Source of the DNA: an uncultured Lachnospiraceae bacterium
GTDB lineage: Bacteria; Bacillota; Clostridia; Lachnospirales; Lachnospiraceae
Reading direction: 5' to 3'
NCBI GenBank assembly: GCA_947626285.1
Contig: CANQRR010000019.1
Coordinates: 1-57,849, forward strand
DNA length: 57,849 nucleotides
The translations under genes and the position numbers were made by a program. The notes below the pieces were generated by a model. That model was not told the DNA's origin. It ran no database searches and was given only the letters and a program-made list of their open reading frames with translations. Numbering within the stretch: the stretch's first letter is position 1; every line of letters starts with the position of its first letter. Of this stretch, positions 41,514-50,534 are shown one piece after another.

Positions 41514-42566
41514 ATGGGTGAAATTATAAAAAAGGAAAATTTGCCGGGCGGTCCGCAGTCAGAGGATACGTATCTCTCTATTCGAAGCTATATTATCGAT
41601 GCGCAACGACAGGTGTATTCGGCTGTCAATGCTGCGATGGTGGCCGCGTATTGGAATATCGGAAAAATAATCTATGAAGTTTGCGGTGAGAATGAACGTG
41701 CGGCGTATGGAAAACAGATATTGAATGATATTTCTGACCGCCTTACGGTTGAATTTGGAAAGGGATTTACAGTCAGAAATTTGCGTGCCATGCGGCAGTT
41801 TTATCTTGCTTTTCCAATTTGGCACACAGTGTGTGCCGAATTGAGTTGGTCGCATTATCGGCTCTTGATGCGGGTGGCAAATGAAAAAGAACGAATGTTT
41901 TACATGCAGGAAGCGGTAAAATCCGGCTGGAGTGTAAGGCAGCTTGAGCGACAGATTAACACAATGTTTTACCAGCGCATTCTTGCAAGCAGAGACAAAG
42001 AAAGTGTGGTTGCTGAGATTCAAACTACAGAGCCGAAGCCGGAGTATGAGCGGATCATCAAGGATCCCTACGTATTGGAATTTCTCGATCTTCCGGCTAA
42101 TGAGCACTATTATGAATCCACGCTGGAACAGGCGCTCATCGACCATTTGCAGAAGTTTCTGCTGGAACTTGGGAGAGGTTTTTCTTTTGTTGCCAGACAG
42201 AAGCATTTCAATATAGACGGCAGACATTTTTATATTGACCTGGTCTTTTACAACTATATTCTGAAATGCTTTGTATTATTCGACTTGAAGACAGACGACC
42301 TGACGCATCAGGATATCGGTCAGATGCAGATGTATGTTAACTATTACACACGCTATATGATGAATGAGGGCGACAATCCTCCGGTGGGTGTTCTCCTCTG
42401 TGCGCAGAAAAGCAACACTTTGGTACAGCTGACACTTCCGGAAGATAACAGGCAGATATATGCAGCGAAATATATGCCTTATATGCCGACCGAGGAAGAA
42501 CTGAAGCGAGAATTGAATCTCGATGAATTTGAAAAACTGGAAGATACAAACGACGGACAAGCTTAA
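41514..42566 (+). CDS. DUF1016/YhcG family PD-(D/E)XK nuclease
   Basis: A 350-residue protein of the YhcG (DUF1016) family. The N-terminal helical domain contains MVAAYWNIGKIIYE, FTVRNLRAMRQFYLAFP and LSWSHYRLLMRV. The C-terminal domain has the nuclease fold: FLLELGRGFSFVARQKHF, FYIDLVFYN with the catalytic Asp, and FVLFDLKTDDL with the D-x-K element. Members occur near RM and recombination genes and are thought to be nucleases or recombination helpers. AAAGGA precedes the ATG. It lies just outside the right direct repeat. Confidence 0.9.
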   Translation: MGEIIKKENLPGGPQSEDTYLSIRSYIIDAQRQVYSAVNAAMVAAYWNIGKIIYEVCGENERAAYGKQILNDISDRLTVEFGKGFTVRNLRAMRQFYLAFPIWHTVCAELSWSHYRLLMRVANEKERMFYMQEAVKSGWSVRQLERQINTMFYQRILASRDKESVVAEIQTTEPKPEYERIIKDPYVLEFLDLPANEHYYESTLEQALIDHLQKFLLELGRGFSFVARQKHFNIDGRHFYIDLVFYNYILKCFVLFDLKTDDLTHQDIGQMQMYVNYYTRYMMNEGDNPPVGVLLCAQKSNTLVQLTLPEDNRQIYAAKYMPYMPTEEELKRELNLDEFEKLEDTNDGQA

Positions 42567-42620
42567 AATGCAAACGTCGGATTTGACAGAGAAAAATTTC
42601 AAAAAGCCGGCCGTGCATAA

Positions 42621-42692
42621 GATTTCATTACAATAATGCCGCAGAAGTCCCGGAAATCCGGCTCTGCGGCATTTGACATTATAAGATAAAAT
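42621..42692 (+). repeat. Dispersed hairpin repeat copy C
   Basis: GATTTCATTACAATAATGCC followed by the hairpin GCCGCAGAAGTCCCGG / CCGGCTCTGCGGC and TTTGACATTATAAGATAAAA nearly repeats 41081-41153. Placed 54 bases after the DUF1016 stop, it could act as a terminator, but the T-run is weak. Confidence 0.75.
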
Positions 42693-42749
42693 AGAGAAAA
42701 ACAGACAGAAGCATACACGAAAAGGCGGGGCAAAATCATCCTGAAAAAA

Positions 42750-42778
42750 TTGACAAACGACCGGGGAATCTATATACT
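42750..42778 (+). promoter_or_regulatory. Strong predicted promoter of the phosphofructokinase gene
   Basis: TTGACA (42750-42755) and TATACT (42773-42778) are 17 bases apart, near-consensus for the vegetative sigma factor, with an 85-base leader to the ATG. Confidence 0.8.
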
Positions 42779-42863
42779 ATTATTCAGAAAAGCAGCAGAG
42801 GATATACAGGACGGAATGTTCGGAAAAAGAACTAAAAAATATTAAGAAAAGGATGTGATAAGT

Positions 42864-43937
42864 ATGAAACGAGTGGGACTGTTGACAAGCGGCGGTGACT
42901 GTCAGGCGCTGAACGCGACAATGAGAGGTGTGGTGAAGGGCTTATCCTCAAACCTCACAGAGCTTGAGGTCTACGGCTTTATGAACGGTTACAAGGGCTT
43001 GATCTACGGGGACTATCGTCTTCTGACCTCCAGGGATTTCTCCGGCATCCTGACGAAAGGCGGAACGATCCTCGGGTCTTCCCGTCAGCCGTTCAAGCTG
43101 ATGCGCGAGCCGGACGAGAAGGGGCTGGACAAAGTCGAGGCGATGAAGCAGAACTACTACAAGCTCCGCCTGGACTGTCTTGTGATCTTGGGCGGCAACG
43201 GCACGCAGAAGACGGCGAACCTGCTGCGCGAAGAGGGACTGAACATCATCCATCTGCCGAAGACGATCGACAACGACATCTGGGGCACCGATATGACCTT
43301 CGGCTTCTACAGCGCGGTCAATATCGCGACGGATGCGATCGACCGCATCCACACGACGGCGGCGTCGCACAACCGTGTCTTCATCGTCGAGGTCATGGGC
43401 CACAAGGTAGGCTGGCTGACGCTGTACGCGGGGCTTGCGGGCGGCGCGGATATCATCCTGCTTCCGGAGATTCCGTACGATATCAAGAAAGTCATCGAGG
43501 CGATCGACCGCAGGACGAAGGCCGGCAAGGGCTTTACGGTTATCGCGGTGGCCGAGGGCGCGATTTCCAAGAAGGACGCGAAGCTGAGCAAGAAAGAATA
43601 CAAGAAGAAGATCGAATCCAAGTCTTATCAGTCGGTAGCTTACGAGCTGGCGGAGGAGATCAAGGCGGCGAACGGCCCGGAGGTCCGTATCACGATTCCG
43701 GGACATACGCAGAGGGGCGGAAGCCCGTGCCCGTACGACCGTGTGCTCTCCACGAGAATCGGCGTGACCTGCGCGGAGTTGATCCTGAACGACGAATACG
43801 GCTATATGGTCGGCATCGTCAATGGCAAGATGAAGAAAGTACCGCTCGGCGAGGTGGCCGGCAAGCTGAAGGTGGTCTCTCCGAAAGACCAGATCATCAA
43901 GGAAGCGAAGCTCATGGGCATCAGCTTCGGAGACTGA
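42864..43937 (+). CDS. 6-phosphofructokinase
   Basis: Glycolytic phosphofructokinase, 357 residues, converting fructose 6-phosphate to the 1,6-bisphosphate. Motifs are the LLTSGGDCQALNATMRGVV start, GGTILGSSRQPF, LVILGGNGTQKTA, the catalytic PKTIDNDIWGTDMTFG, VEVMGHKVGWL and PGHTQRGGSPCPYDR. The GGNGT motif keeps the Gly (position 104 in E. coli PfkA numbering) expected for ATP use, while PKTIDND carries Lys at position 124, a residue common in pyrophosphate-dependent enzymes. This combination is known from actinobacterial-type ATP enzymes, so ATP is the likelier donor. AAAAGGA precedes the ATG at 42864. Confidence 0.93.
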   Translation: MKRVGLLTSGGDCQALNATMRGVVKGLSSNLTELEVYGFMNGYKGLIYGDYRLLTSRDFSGILTKGGTILGSSRQPFKLMREPDEKGLDKVEAMKQNYYKLRLDCLVILGGNGTQKTANLLREEGLNIIHLPKTIDNDIWGTDMTFGFYSAVNIATDAIDRIHTTAASHNRVFIVEVMGHKVGWLTLYAGLAGGADIILLPEIPYDIKKVIEAIDRRTKAGKGFTVIAVAEGAISKKDAKLSKKEYKKKIESKSYQSVAYELAEEIKAANGPEVRITIPGHTQRGGSPCPYDRVLSTRIGVTCAELILNDEYGYMVGIVNGKMKKVPLGEVAGKLKVVSPKDQIIKEAKLMGISFGD

Positions 43938-43980
43938 GAAAACAGAACGCATCCGTATGGGTGCTGACAGGGGTGCAGGT

Positions 43981-45714
43981 ATGAGCTATACAGCTTTATA
44001 CAGAAAATTTCGTCCGGACAGTTTCGCGGATGTCAGGGGACAGGATCATATCGTGAAGACGTTAAAGAACCAGATTCTTGCGGACCGCATCGGGCACGCG
44101 TATCTGTTCTGCGGGACCAGGGGCACGGGCAAGACTACCGTGGCGAAGATACTGGCGAAAGCGGTAAACTGTGAACATCCGGACGGAGGGAACCCCTGCA
44201 ACCAATGTGCGTCCTGCCGCGCGATCGCGGCGGGCTCCGCGATGAATGTGATTGAGATCGACGCCGCTTCCAACAACGGCGTCGACAACATTCGTGAGAT
44301 TCGCGAGGAGGTGGCGTATCCTCCGGCGGAAGGCAGATACAAGGTCTATATCATCGACGAGGTGCATATGCTCTCACCGGGCGCGTTCAATGCGCTCCTG
44401 AAAACGCTGGAGGAGCCCCCTTCGTATGTGATCTTCATATTGGCGACGACAGAGGCGCAGAAGATTCCTGTCACGATCTTGTCACGCTGCCAGCGTTATG
44501 ATTTTCGTCGAATCGGGCAGGATACGATTCTTGAGCGCCTGAAGGAGCTGATGGAAGTCGAACAGGTGGATGCGGAGGAGAAAGCGCTGCGCTATATCGC
44601 GAAGAAGGGCGACGGTTCGCTGAGAGATTCGCTGAGCCTGTTGGATCAGTGCATCGCGTTTTATCTGGGGGAGACGCTTACTTACGACAAAGTGCTGGAG
44701 GTGCTCGGCGCGGTGGACACCGAGGTTTTCAGCGACCTGTTGCGCAAGATCATAGACGGAGACGTTGTAAATGTGATCCGTGCGCTCGATGCGCTGACGA
44801 TGCAGGGCAGAGATCTGACTCAGTTTGTGAATGATTTCACCTGGTATATGCGCAACCTGATGCTGCTCAAGGCATCGGACGACATGGAAGACGTGCTTGA
44901 CGTCTCCAGCGAGAATCTGAAGCAGCTCCGCGAGGAGGCGTCCATGATCCGGAATGATACGCTGATGCGTTTCATCCGCATTTTCTCCGAGCTTGCCGCG
45001 CGCATCCGTTATGCAAGCAATCGGCGCGTGCAGTTGGAGATGGCTTTGATCAAGCTTTGTCATCCGGAGGCGGAGCGGGATGAGCTTTCCATCGTTGAGC
45101 GCATCCGGAAACTGGAGCTTCTGGCGGAGGCAGGCAAGTTTGCGTATCCGGCGGGGAATAGCGCAGGAAGCGGGGCGCAGGGCGGATCGGCAGAAAATGA
45201 GGCATTTGGAGCGCCGGGGACTACGAGAGCATATACTGGTGGAGCAGTAAACGGTCTGGCGGAAATCGAAGTTTCGGGCGAGGCAAACGGCAATTTTTCA
45301 GGCGCTGTTTCCGGAAACGGAAATGTTCCTGCGGACGTGCAGTCGATTGCGTACCAGAGAGTAGCGCCGGAGGACCTCCAGCAGGTCAGCGCGATGTGGA
45401 AGATGATCGTTGCCCGGGCGGACGGAAAGGTCTTCCAGACAGTCCTTTCGACGGCGGAGCCCAAATTCAACGCGCGGGATGAAAGTGACGGTCGGTTGTT
45501 TGTCGTGTTTACCAATTATCTGGCGGAGCGCTATCTCGATGACAAGCAGAAAAAAGCGGAGCTGGAACAGATCATCGAGGAGAAGACCGGAAAGCACATC
45601 GAAGTAAAGTTTATTCTGGCGGCCGATGAGATGGCGCAGAGGGAATCGCTTGCCAGGATTCAGCTTGAGGAAAGAATACACGAATTCATTCATACAGATA
45701 TAGAGATCGAGTAG
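43981..45714 (+). CDS. dnaX: DNA polymerase III subunit gamma/tau
   Basis: Clamp-loader ATPase of 577 residues that loads the sliding clamp and organises the replisome. It begins SYTALYRKFRPDSFADVRGQ. Walker A GTRGTGKT is at 45-52, zinc-binding cysteines at 64, 73, 76 and 79, Walker B and sensor regions VYIIDEVHML and LATTEAQKIPVTILSRCQRY, and an SRC arginine finger. A Gly/Ala/Glu-rich low-complexity linker (about 390-455) leads to a tau-like C-terminal domain. The start follows a GGTGCAGGT site. It begins the usual Firmicute cluster dnaX-ybaB-recR. Confidence 0.97.
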   Translation: MSYTALYRKFRPDSFADVRGQDHIVKTLKNQILADRIGHAYLFCGTRGTGKTTVAKILAKAVNCEHPDGGNPCNQCASCRAIAAGSAMNVIEIDAASNNGVDNIREIREEVAYPPAEGRYKVYIIDEVHMLSPGAFNALLKTLEEPPSYVIFILATTEAQKIPVTILSRCQRYDFRRIGQDTILERLKELMEVEQVDAEEKALRYIAKKGDGSLRDSLSLLDQCIAFYLGETLTYDKVLEVLGAVDTEVFSDLLRKIIDGDVVNVIRALDALTMQGRDLTQFVNDFTWYMRNLMLLKASDDMEDVLDVSSENLKQLREEASMIRNDTLMRFIRIFSELAARIRYASNRRVQLEMALIKLCHPEAERDELSIVERIRKLELLAEAGKFAYPAGNSAGSGAQGGSAENEAFGAPGTTRAYTGGAVNGLAEIEVSGEANGNFSGAVSGNGNVPADVQSIAYQRVAPEDLQQVSAMWKMIVARADGKVFQTVLSTAEPKFNARDESDGRLFVVFTNYLAERYLDDKQKKAELEQIIEEKTGKHIEVKFILAADEMAQRESLARIQLEERIHEFIHTDIEIE

Positions 45715-45821
45715 AAATACTGACCGGAATGATTGCAAAATTTGTTGAAGAGTCTATATTGTTGGCTATGGGATTGCAATGATTCGGGCAGAAAATATCA
45801 ACAGAATGCGGAGGGAATGAC

Positions 45822-46178
45822 ATGGCGAAGCGTGGCGGGTTCCCCGGCGGAATGGGCATGCCGGGAAACATGAACAATCTGATGAAACAGGCGCAGAAGA
45901 TGCAGAAGCAGATGGAGGAGAACCAGAAAGCGCTTGAGGAGAAGGAATTCACGGCGGCGGCGGGCGGCGGCGCGGTGGAGGTGACGGTCACCGGGAAACG
46001 CGAAGTGACGAAGGTGAAACTGTCGGAAGAAGTGGTGGATCCGGACGACATTGAGATGCTGGAGGATCTGATCGTGGCGGCCACGAACGAGGCGCTTCGG
46101 CAGGCGGAAGAGGCGGCGTCCTCAGCGATGGCGAAGCTGACCGGCGGATTGGGCGGACTGGGAGGCTTCGGACTCTGA
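45822..46178 (+). CDS. YbaB/EbfC family nucleoid-associated protein
   Basis: A 118-residue DNA-binding protein of the YbaB/EbfC family, a dimeric, tweezer-shaped nucleoid protein. It has a Gly/Met-rich N-terminus ([20 protein letters not shown]), a central beta sheet from [20 protein letters not shown] to [20 protein letters not shown], and a Gly-rich tail. GGAGGGAATGAC precedes the ATG. Its stop overlaps the recR start (TGATG); this ybaB-recR coupling is conserved across Firmicutes. Confidence 0.95.
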   Translation: MAKRGGFPGGMGMPGNMNNLMKQAQKMQKQMEENQKALEEKEFTAAAGGGAVEVTVTGKREVTKVKLSEEVVDPDDIEMLEDLIVAATNEALRQAEEAASSAMAKLTGGLGGLGGFGL

Positions 46179-46774
46179 TGGATTATTATGGAAGCCAGAT
46201 GTCGCGCCTGATCGAGCAGCTTTCTTCCCTGCCGGGCATCGGTGGGAAATCCGCGCAGCGGCTGGCGTTTCACATCATTCATATGCCAAAGGAGCGCGTG
46301 GAACAGTTGGCGCAGGCCATCACGGAAGCGCGCGAAAACGTCCGTTACTGTAAGGAATGCTATACGCTGACAGACCAGGAGGTCTGCCCGATCTGCAGCA
46401 ATCCCGCCAGGGACAAGAAGACGATCATGGTCGTGGAGAGCACGAGGGATCTCGCGGCGTATGAGAAAACGGGCAAGTACGAAGGGGTTTATCACGTCCT
46501 GCACGGCGCGATCTCGCCGATGCTGGGAATCGGCCCCGGGGACATTCGACTGAAAGAACTGATGCAGAGGTTGCAGGGTGAGGTGAATGAGGTGATCATT
46601 GCCACGAACTCCAGCCTGGAGGGCGAGACCACGGCAATGTACATCAGCAAGCTGATCAAGCCGACCGGGATCAAGGTCAGCCGTATCGCGAGCGGCGTGC
46701 CGGTGGGCGGTGATCTGGAATACATTGACGAAGTGACGCTTCTGCGCGCGCTCGAAGGGCGCGTGGAATTGTGA
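46178..46774 (+). CDS. recR: Recombination mediator protein RecR
   Basis: RecR, 198 residues, works with RecF and RecO to load RecA on gapped DNA. Helix-hairpin-helix [20 protein letters not shown] near residues 10-30, a four-Cys zinc site ([16 protein letters not shown]) near 54-70, and a toprim domain ([20 protein letters not shown], later [14 protein letters not shown]) are all intact, and the length matches the family. Translationally coupled to ybaB. Confidence 0.97.
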   Translation: MDYYGSQMSRLIEQLSSLPGIGGKSAQRLAFHIIHMPKERVEQLAQAITEARENVRYCKECYTLTDQEVCPICSNPARDKKTIMVVESTRDLAAYEKTGKYEGVYHVLHGAISPMLGIGPGDIRLKELMQRLQGEVNEVIIATNSSLEGETTAMYISKLIKPTGIKVSRIASGVPVGGDLEYIDEVTLLRALEGRVEL

Positions 46775-46783
46775 AGATCATCT

Positions 46784-46811
46784 GGCAGATGCTGCGGCTT
46801 CTGCCTTTTTC
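46784..46811 (+). terminator. Terminator between convergent recR and yyaC
   Basis: GGCAGA (46784-46789) pairs with TCTGCC (46800-46805), followed by TTTTTC. It sits in the 38-base gap between the two stops. Confidence 0.65.
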
Positions 46812-46812
46812 T

Positions 46813-47451
46813 TTACAGACAGGCGTCGAGGATACAGCCGCAGATCTCATCAGCCATCGCGGCGATCGTGGAGAGACGGACGGTCTGGAGATTCAGATAC
46901 GGCTGGGCGCCGAGAGCGCCGACGATGCCGGTGATCGCGATATCGCCGGTCTCCGGGAGTTCCTTGCGGACACCGGCCCCGGGGCGCAGGCTGCCGGATC
47001 TCACAAAAACAGAACCGACATGTTCGGGGGCTCCGAGGGAAGCATCCACCGCAATGACTGCGCGGTCCGGGTGTTTCTTTTTGATCTGCGCGATGGTTTC
47101 GGGGAGGTTCAGTGCATGGACCGTGCCGGAGAGCGTACCGTACACGTTTAAACGGTCGCTTGCGCTTTTCTCTAGCAGTGTGCCGAGAAACGGGCCGAGA
47201 CAGTCCCCGATCAGGCGGTCGGTGCCGATGCACAGGACGACCGGAGCTGCGGAAAAACCGGCCTCATCCAGCAGTTCACGCAGGCGGTTTGCGCACAGCG
47301 GCGCAGGGTCACCAGGCGAGAGCGGGGCCGGGATACAGGAAACGCCATGTGGAGAAACTTCGTGCGCAAGGTTCGCTGAGTGCAGCGCATGAGAGCCGCT
47401 CTGCCGGGGAATGGAGTTGTTTTCGCGCATCGAATGAAAAAAAGTCCACAT
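46813..47451 (-). CDS. Spore protein YyaC (DUF1256, GPR-like fold)
   Basis: A 212-residue spore protein of the DUF1256/YyaC family, related in fold to the germination protease that degrades small acid-soluble spore proteins. Diagnostic blocks are VVLCIGTDRLIGDCLGPFLG, AVIAVDASLGAPEHVGSVFV and RPGAGVRKELPETGDIAITG, and later GALGAQPYLNLQTVRLSTIA. It supports a sporulating host. The first 45 residues are poorly conserved and Ser/His-rich, so a start further in is possible. It is convergent with recR. Confidence 0.9.
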   Translation of the reverse strand: MWTFFHSMRENNSIPRQSGSHALHSANLAHEVSPHGVSCIPAPLSPGDPAPLCANRLRELLDEAGFSAAPVVLCIGTDRLIGDCLGPFLGTLLEKSASDRLNVYGTLSGTVHALNLPETIAQIKKKHPDRAVIAVDASLGAPEHVGSVFVRSGSLRPGAGVRKELPETGDIAITGIVGALGAQPYLNLQTVRLSTIAAMADEICGCILDACL

Positions 47452-47682
47452 AAGCTTCTTCCTTGCTTTTCCAATAAGATTTTCTCTATTTTATCCATTT
47501 CACGGCGGGAATATTCATATAGCCGCTTCTTTCAACCCTCTCTTTATCCGGCAGATATCTGTCGACGCGTTTCTTTTTTATAAAAATCTGCACACTTTTG
47601 TCCAAGAAATGATAAATTCCGCATAGAGTATATGGTAAGGTATTAAGGCATTGGCAGACAAAGAAGAAGGAGTGAGAGGAGT

Positions 47683-49050
47683 ATGGAAAAAGGGCCGGCT
47701 CTGCCGAAGAACATACGCCAGATAGGGGAGATCAGCGGGAAGGAGAAAGTCTGCATCGAAGACTATGTGATGACTTGGATCCGCAAGAGGGAACAGCAGG
47801 AGGAAAAGGGATATCTGGGTATCTTTTTCGGGGAACGACAGGAGACGGAGGATTCCGTTTACATCTTTATCCGGGGAATTTTTGAACTGCCGGAGGAGAT
47901 ACAGGATCAGCAGGAGCGGGAAAAGATCAGGGAAGAATATGAAAAATACTTTGAAGGGTGGACGGTACAGGGTTGTTGCGTCGTCGGGACATATCCGACG
48001 GAGCGCATGAAGACGCTGGCGGCGTGGATCCCGGAGACGGGAAAACTGATCTATCATCTTCAGGAGCAGGAAGAAACGCTCTACTGGACCGGGGAGGAGC
48101 AGTACCGGCGTCTGCGCGGTTACTTCGTATTCTACGAGCAGAACCGGAACATGCAGGAGTATCTCTGCGAACTGTTTAAAGACAGCAGCGTGGAAAAGGA
48201 GAGCGCGCCGGACCGCGCGATCCACAGCTTTCGGGCAAAGGTACGGGAGAAAAGCGAGATCAGGCAGAGCAAAGTCCTGCGCATGGCGAGTTCGTTTTTC
48301 GTTATCACGATCCTGGTCGTCGGGGCGATCGTTGTGAACCGGATCGAGGATATCCGGACTGCGCGCAGCTTGTCGCTCACGGACGGAGAGGTTCCCGTAT
48401 ACCAGCCGCAGCAGAAGGGGGAGACCCTGCAGAGCGCGTCTTCCGGGAGCGCGTCATGGCAGGTAGCGCAGGAAGTCACGCCAAAGAAGGAGGAGTCGTC
48501 GGAGGAAACTTCCGCGCAGTACGGTGCGGCTGCCAGTGCCGCACAGTATCATGCGATACAGCAGGCAGCGGAGGAAGCAAAGCTTGCCGGGTCGAACGCC
48601 TTCTGGGAGGAGTCCGGGACAGAGGATGACGCAGATCCGCAGTCTGAAGGGATGACGGAGGCGGAGAGCGTTGCGGAAGAGAGTGCTGCGACAGAGAATG
48701 TCGAAGCCGATGCCGCTGTGACAGAGAACGTGTCGACCGACAGCACAGCGACAGAGAGCAGTGGAACTGCTGACGCTGTAATAACAGAGGACATGGAGGT
48801 CGGCGACGTTGCCGCGGCAGAGAGTATGCTGACAGAAAACATTGCCGCAGCCCCTTCGACAGAAGCCGCGCAGGAGGCCGTTGCCGTGCGCCACATGCAG
48901 TCCGGATATGTGATAAAGGAAGGCGACACACTTGCCGCGATTTGCAGCCGGTATTACGGAACGTTGGACCGGATCGCGGATGTCTGCGAGGCAAACGGCA
49001 TAGAGGACGCCAACATGATTATGCCAGGACAGAGGATCGAACTCCCATAG
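47683..49050 (+). CDS. LysM domain membrane protein
   Basis: A 455-residue single-pass membrane protein. Residues 1-200 form an intracellular domain I do not recognise (ALPKNIRQIGEISGKEKVCI, GYLGIFFGERQETEDSVYIF, RRLRGYFVFYEQNRNMQEYL). A membrane helix lies near 208-226 (SSFFVITILVVGAIVV). A long Glu/Ala/Thr-rich linker with TENV-type repeats runs from about 260 to 400. The C-terminus is a LysM peptidoglycan-binding domain, GYVIKEGDTLAAICSRYYGT to MIMPGQRIELP. The layout suggests a sensor or anchor linking cytoplasm and wall. AGAGGAGT precedes the start. Confidence 0.8.
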   Translation: MEKGPALPKNIRQIGEISGKEKVCIEDYVMTWIRKREQQEEKGYLGIFFGERQETEDSVYIFIRGIFELPEEIQDQQEREKIREEYEKYFEGWTVQGCCVVGTYPTERMKTLAAWIPETGKLIYHLQEQEETLYWTGEEQYRRLRGYFVFYEQNRNMQEYLCELFKDSSVEKESAPDRAIHSFRAKVREKSEIRQSKVLRMASSFFVITILVVGAIVVNRIEDIRTARSLSLTDGEVPVYQPQQKGETLQSASSGSASWQVAQEVTPKKEESSEETSAQYGAAASAAQYHAIQQAAEEAKLAGSNAFWEESGTEDDADPQSEGMTEAESVAEESAATENVEADAAVTENVSTDSTATESSGTADAVITEDMEVGDVAAAESMLTENIAAAPSTEAAQEAVAVRHMQSGYVIKEGDTLAAICSRYYGTLDRIADVCEANGIEDANMIMPGQRIELP

Positions 49051-49214
49051 ACGGTTTTCCGAAAAATGTAAGGGCAGGTTGCGTTTGTCTGGCAATTCTG
49101 TTATAGTAATTAGCAATGGAGCGCGCCGTCGTGTCGACTTTGTTCTGCTATATTATATGAACAAAGCTGCCCGGCGGAACCATTTGACCGGAAAAAGATG
49201 TAAGGTGCGGACAG

Positions 49215-50507
49215 ATGAAAAACGAGTGGAAAGAGAGGTTGGATCGGATTCGCGAGAAACTGTGGTTTTTGCGGCTGGATGAGGATCTTGACCTGGACGG
49301 GGAAATACAGATCGAAGAGGCTTCGTTGCCCTCCGGCGGTTCCGACTCAGCGGATCTGCCGGGAGGCGGTCTCAGGGAGACGCTTGCGCGAAGCCGCAGG
49401 TGGCTTTTTCGGAAGCGTGTTTTGGCGGCGCTTCTTATTATCGGAATTGCCGGCGGGTTCATTGTATACAACAGCACTCATGAATTTCAGGATTACGTAG
49501 TGACTTCTTCGATCAAAAACGAGGTTTCCGCGGGGACGCGTTATGAAGCGGTCGGGAAAAATCTGTACCGCTACAACACGGATGGAATCTCCTGCGTGAC
49601 CCGGGACAATGAGATCAAATGGAGCATTACGTACAATATGCAGGCGCCGATCGCGGATATCTGCGGGGATACGATGGTGGTGGCGGAGCAGCAGGGCAAC
49701 CAGGTCTTTGTGGTGGACAAGGACGGACTGGTCGGCAGCTTTGAGACGTTGCTGCCGATCCTCAAGGTCCGTGTGTCGAGACAGGGCGTGGTAGCGGTCG
49801 TCCTGCAGGAGAATGACATCACATGGGTGAACCTCTATCAGCCGGATGGGACTTCAATCGTGAACGACAAGACGACCATGTCCGATTCCGGTTATCCGGT
49901 GGACATCGACGTGTCTCCGGACGGGCAGAAGCTTGCGGTCTCCTATCTCAAGACGGATAAAGGGGTCATCTCAAGCGAGATCGTATTCTACCATTTCGGT
50001 TCCGCCGGGCAGTCGCAGGACGACCATGTGGTCGGGAGCGAAAGCTTTGAGGAAGTCGTGATGCCGGAAGTCTATTTCATCAGCAATTCACGGGCGGTGG
50101 CGGTGTCAGACCGGGGCTTTGTGGTCTATCGCGGTGCGGAGGCCCCGAAGCGGACGGCGTCCGTAGAGTTTGACGAAGAGATTCTGAGCTGCTTCCACAA
50201 TGAGGACAGGATCGGATTTCTATTCAAAGGCAGTACGGAGGAATACCGCTATCGCATGGAATTGTACAATTACAGCGGAAGCCGCAAGGCATCCAGAGAT
50301 ATCGACGCCGAGTACGAGAAGATCAAGATGCAAAACGGACAGATCCTGATGTACAGTGACGCGGGCTGCGATATTTATACGTCGTCGGGCAGGAAGCGTT
50401 TTTCCACGGCCTATGAAAAAGAAATTACGGATATTTTCTATTTTTCAGAGTTCAGACGGTATCTGATCGTCACGAGGGACAGCTTTGACAAGATACGGAT
50501 CAGCTGA
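49215..50507 (+). CDS. DUF5711-type beta-propeller membrane protein
   Basis: A 430-residue protein with a charged cytoplasmic N-terminus (about 1-70), one membrane helix (RVLAALLIIGIAGGFIVYNS, about 73-93) and an extracytoplasmic region of repeated beta strands. Several propeller-like blades are visible: YEAVGKNLYRYNTDGISCVT, VVVAEQQGNQVFVVDKDG, DVSPDGQKLAVSYLKTDKGV. This matches the DUF5711 layout common in Lachnospiraceae. It is followed 27 bases later by the CvpA gene, suggesting an envelope-related operon with it. No biochemical role is known to me. Confidence 0.75.
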   Translation: MKNEWKERLDRIREKLWFLRLDEDLDLDGEIQIEEASLPSGGSDSADLPGGGLRETLARSRRWLFRKRVLAALLIIGIAGGFIVYNSTHEFQDYVVTSSIKNEVSAGTRYEAVGKNLYRYNTDGISCVTRDNEIKWSITYNMQAPIADICGDTMVVAEQQGNQVFVVDKDGLVGSFETLLPILKVRVSRQGVVAVVLQENDITWVNLYQPDGTSIVNDKTTMSDSGYPVDIDVSPDGQKLAVSYLKTDKGVISSEIVFYHFGSAGQSQDDHVVGSESFEEVVMPEVYFISNSRAVAVSDRGFVVYRGAEAPKRTASVEFDEEILSCFHNEDRIGFLFKGSTEEYRYRMELYNYSGSRKASRDIDAEYEKIKMQNGQILMYSDAGCDIYTSSGRKRFSTAYEKEITDIFYFSEFRRYLIVTRDSFDKIRIS

Positions 50508-50534
50508 CACAGGGACAGCGGCCGGGAGGCGGAC

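Noticed and set aside
27671-42692. Repeated hairpin units considered as a CRISPR array
   Set aside because: Only three widely spaced copies with genes between them, no regular spacers and no cas genes.
45530-45600. A-rich run near the end of dnaX considered as a programmed frameshift site for gamma
   Set aside because: The run is not in the required codon phase and lies near the C-terminus, so it would not yield a gamma-sized product.
46771-47392. Plus-strand open frames after recR
   Set aside because: They are antisense to yyaC, whose DUF1256 motifs are clear.
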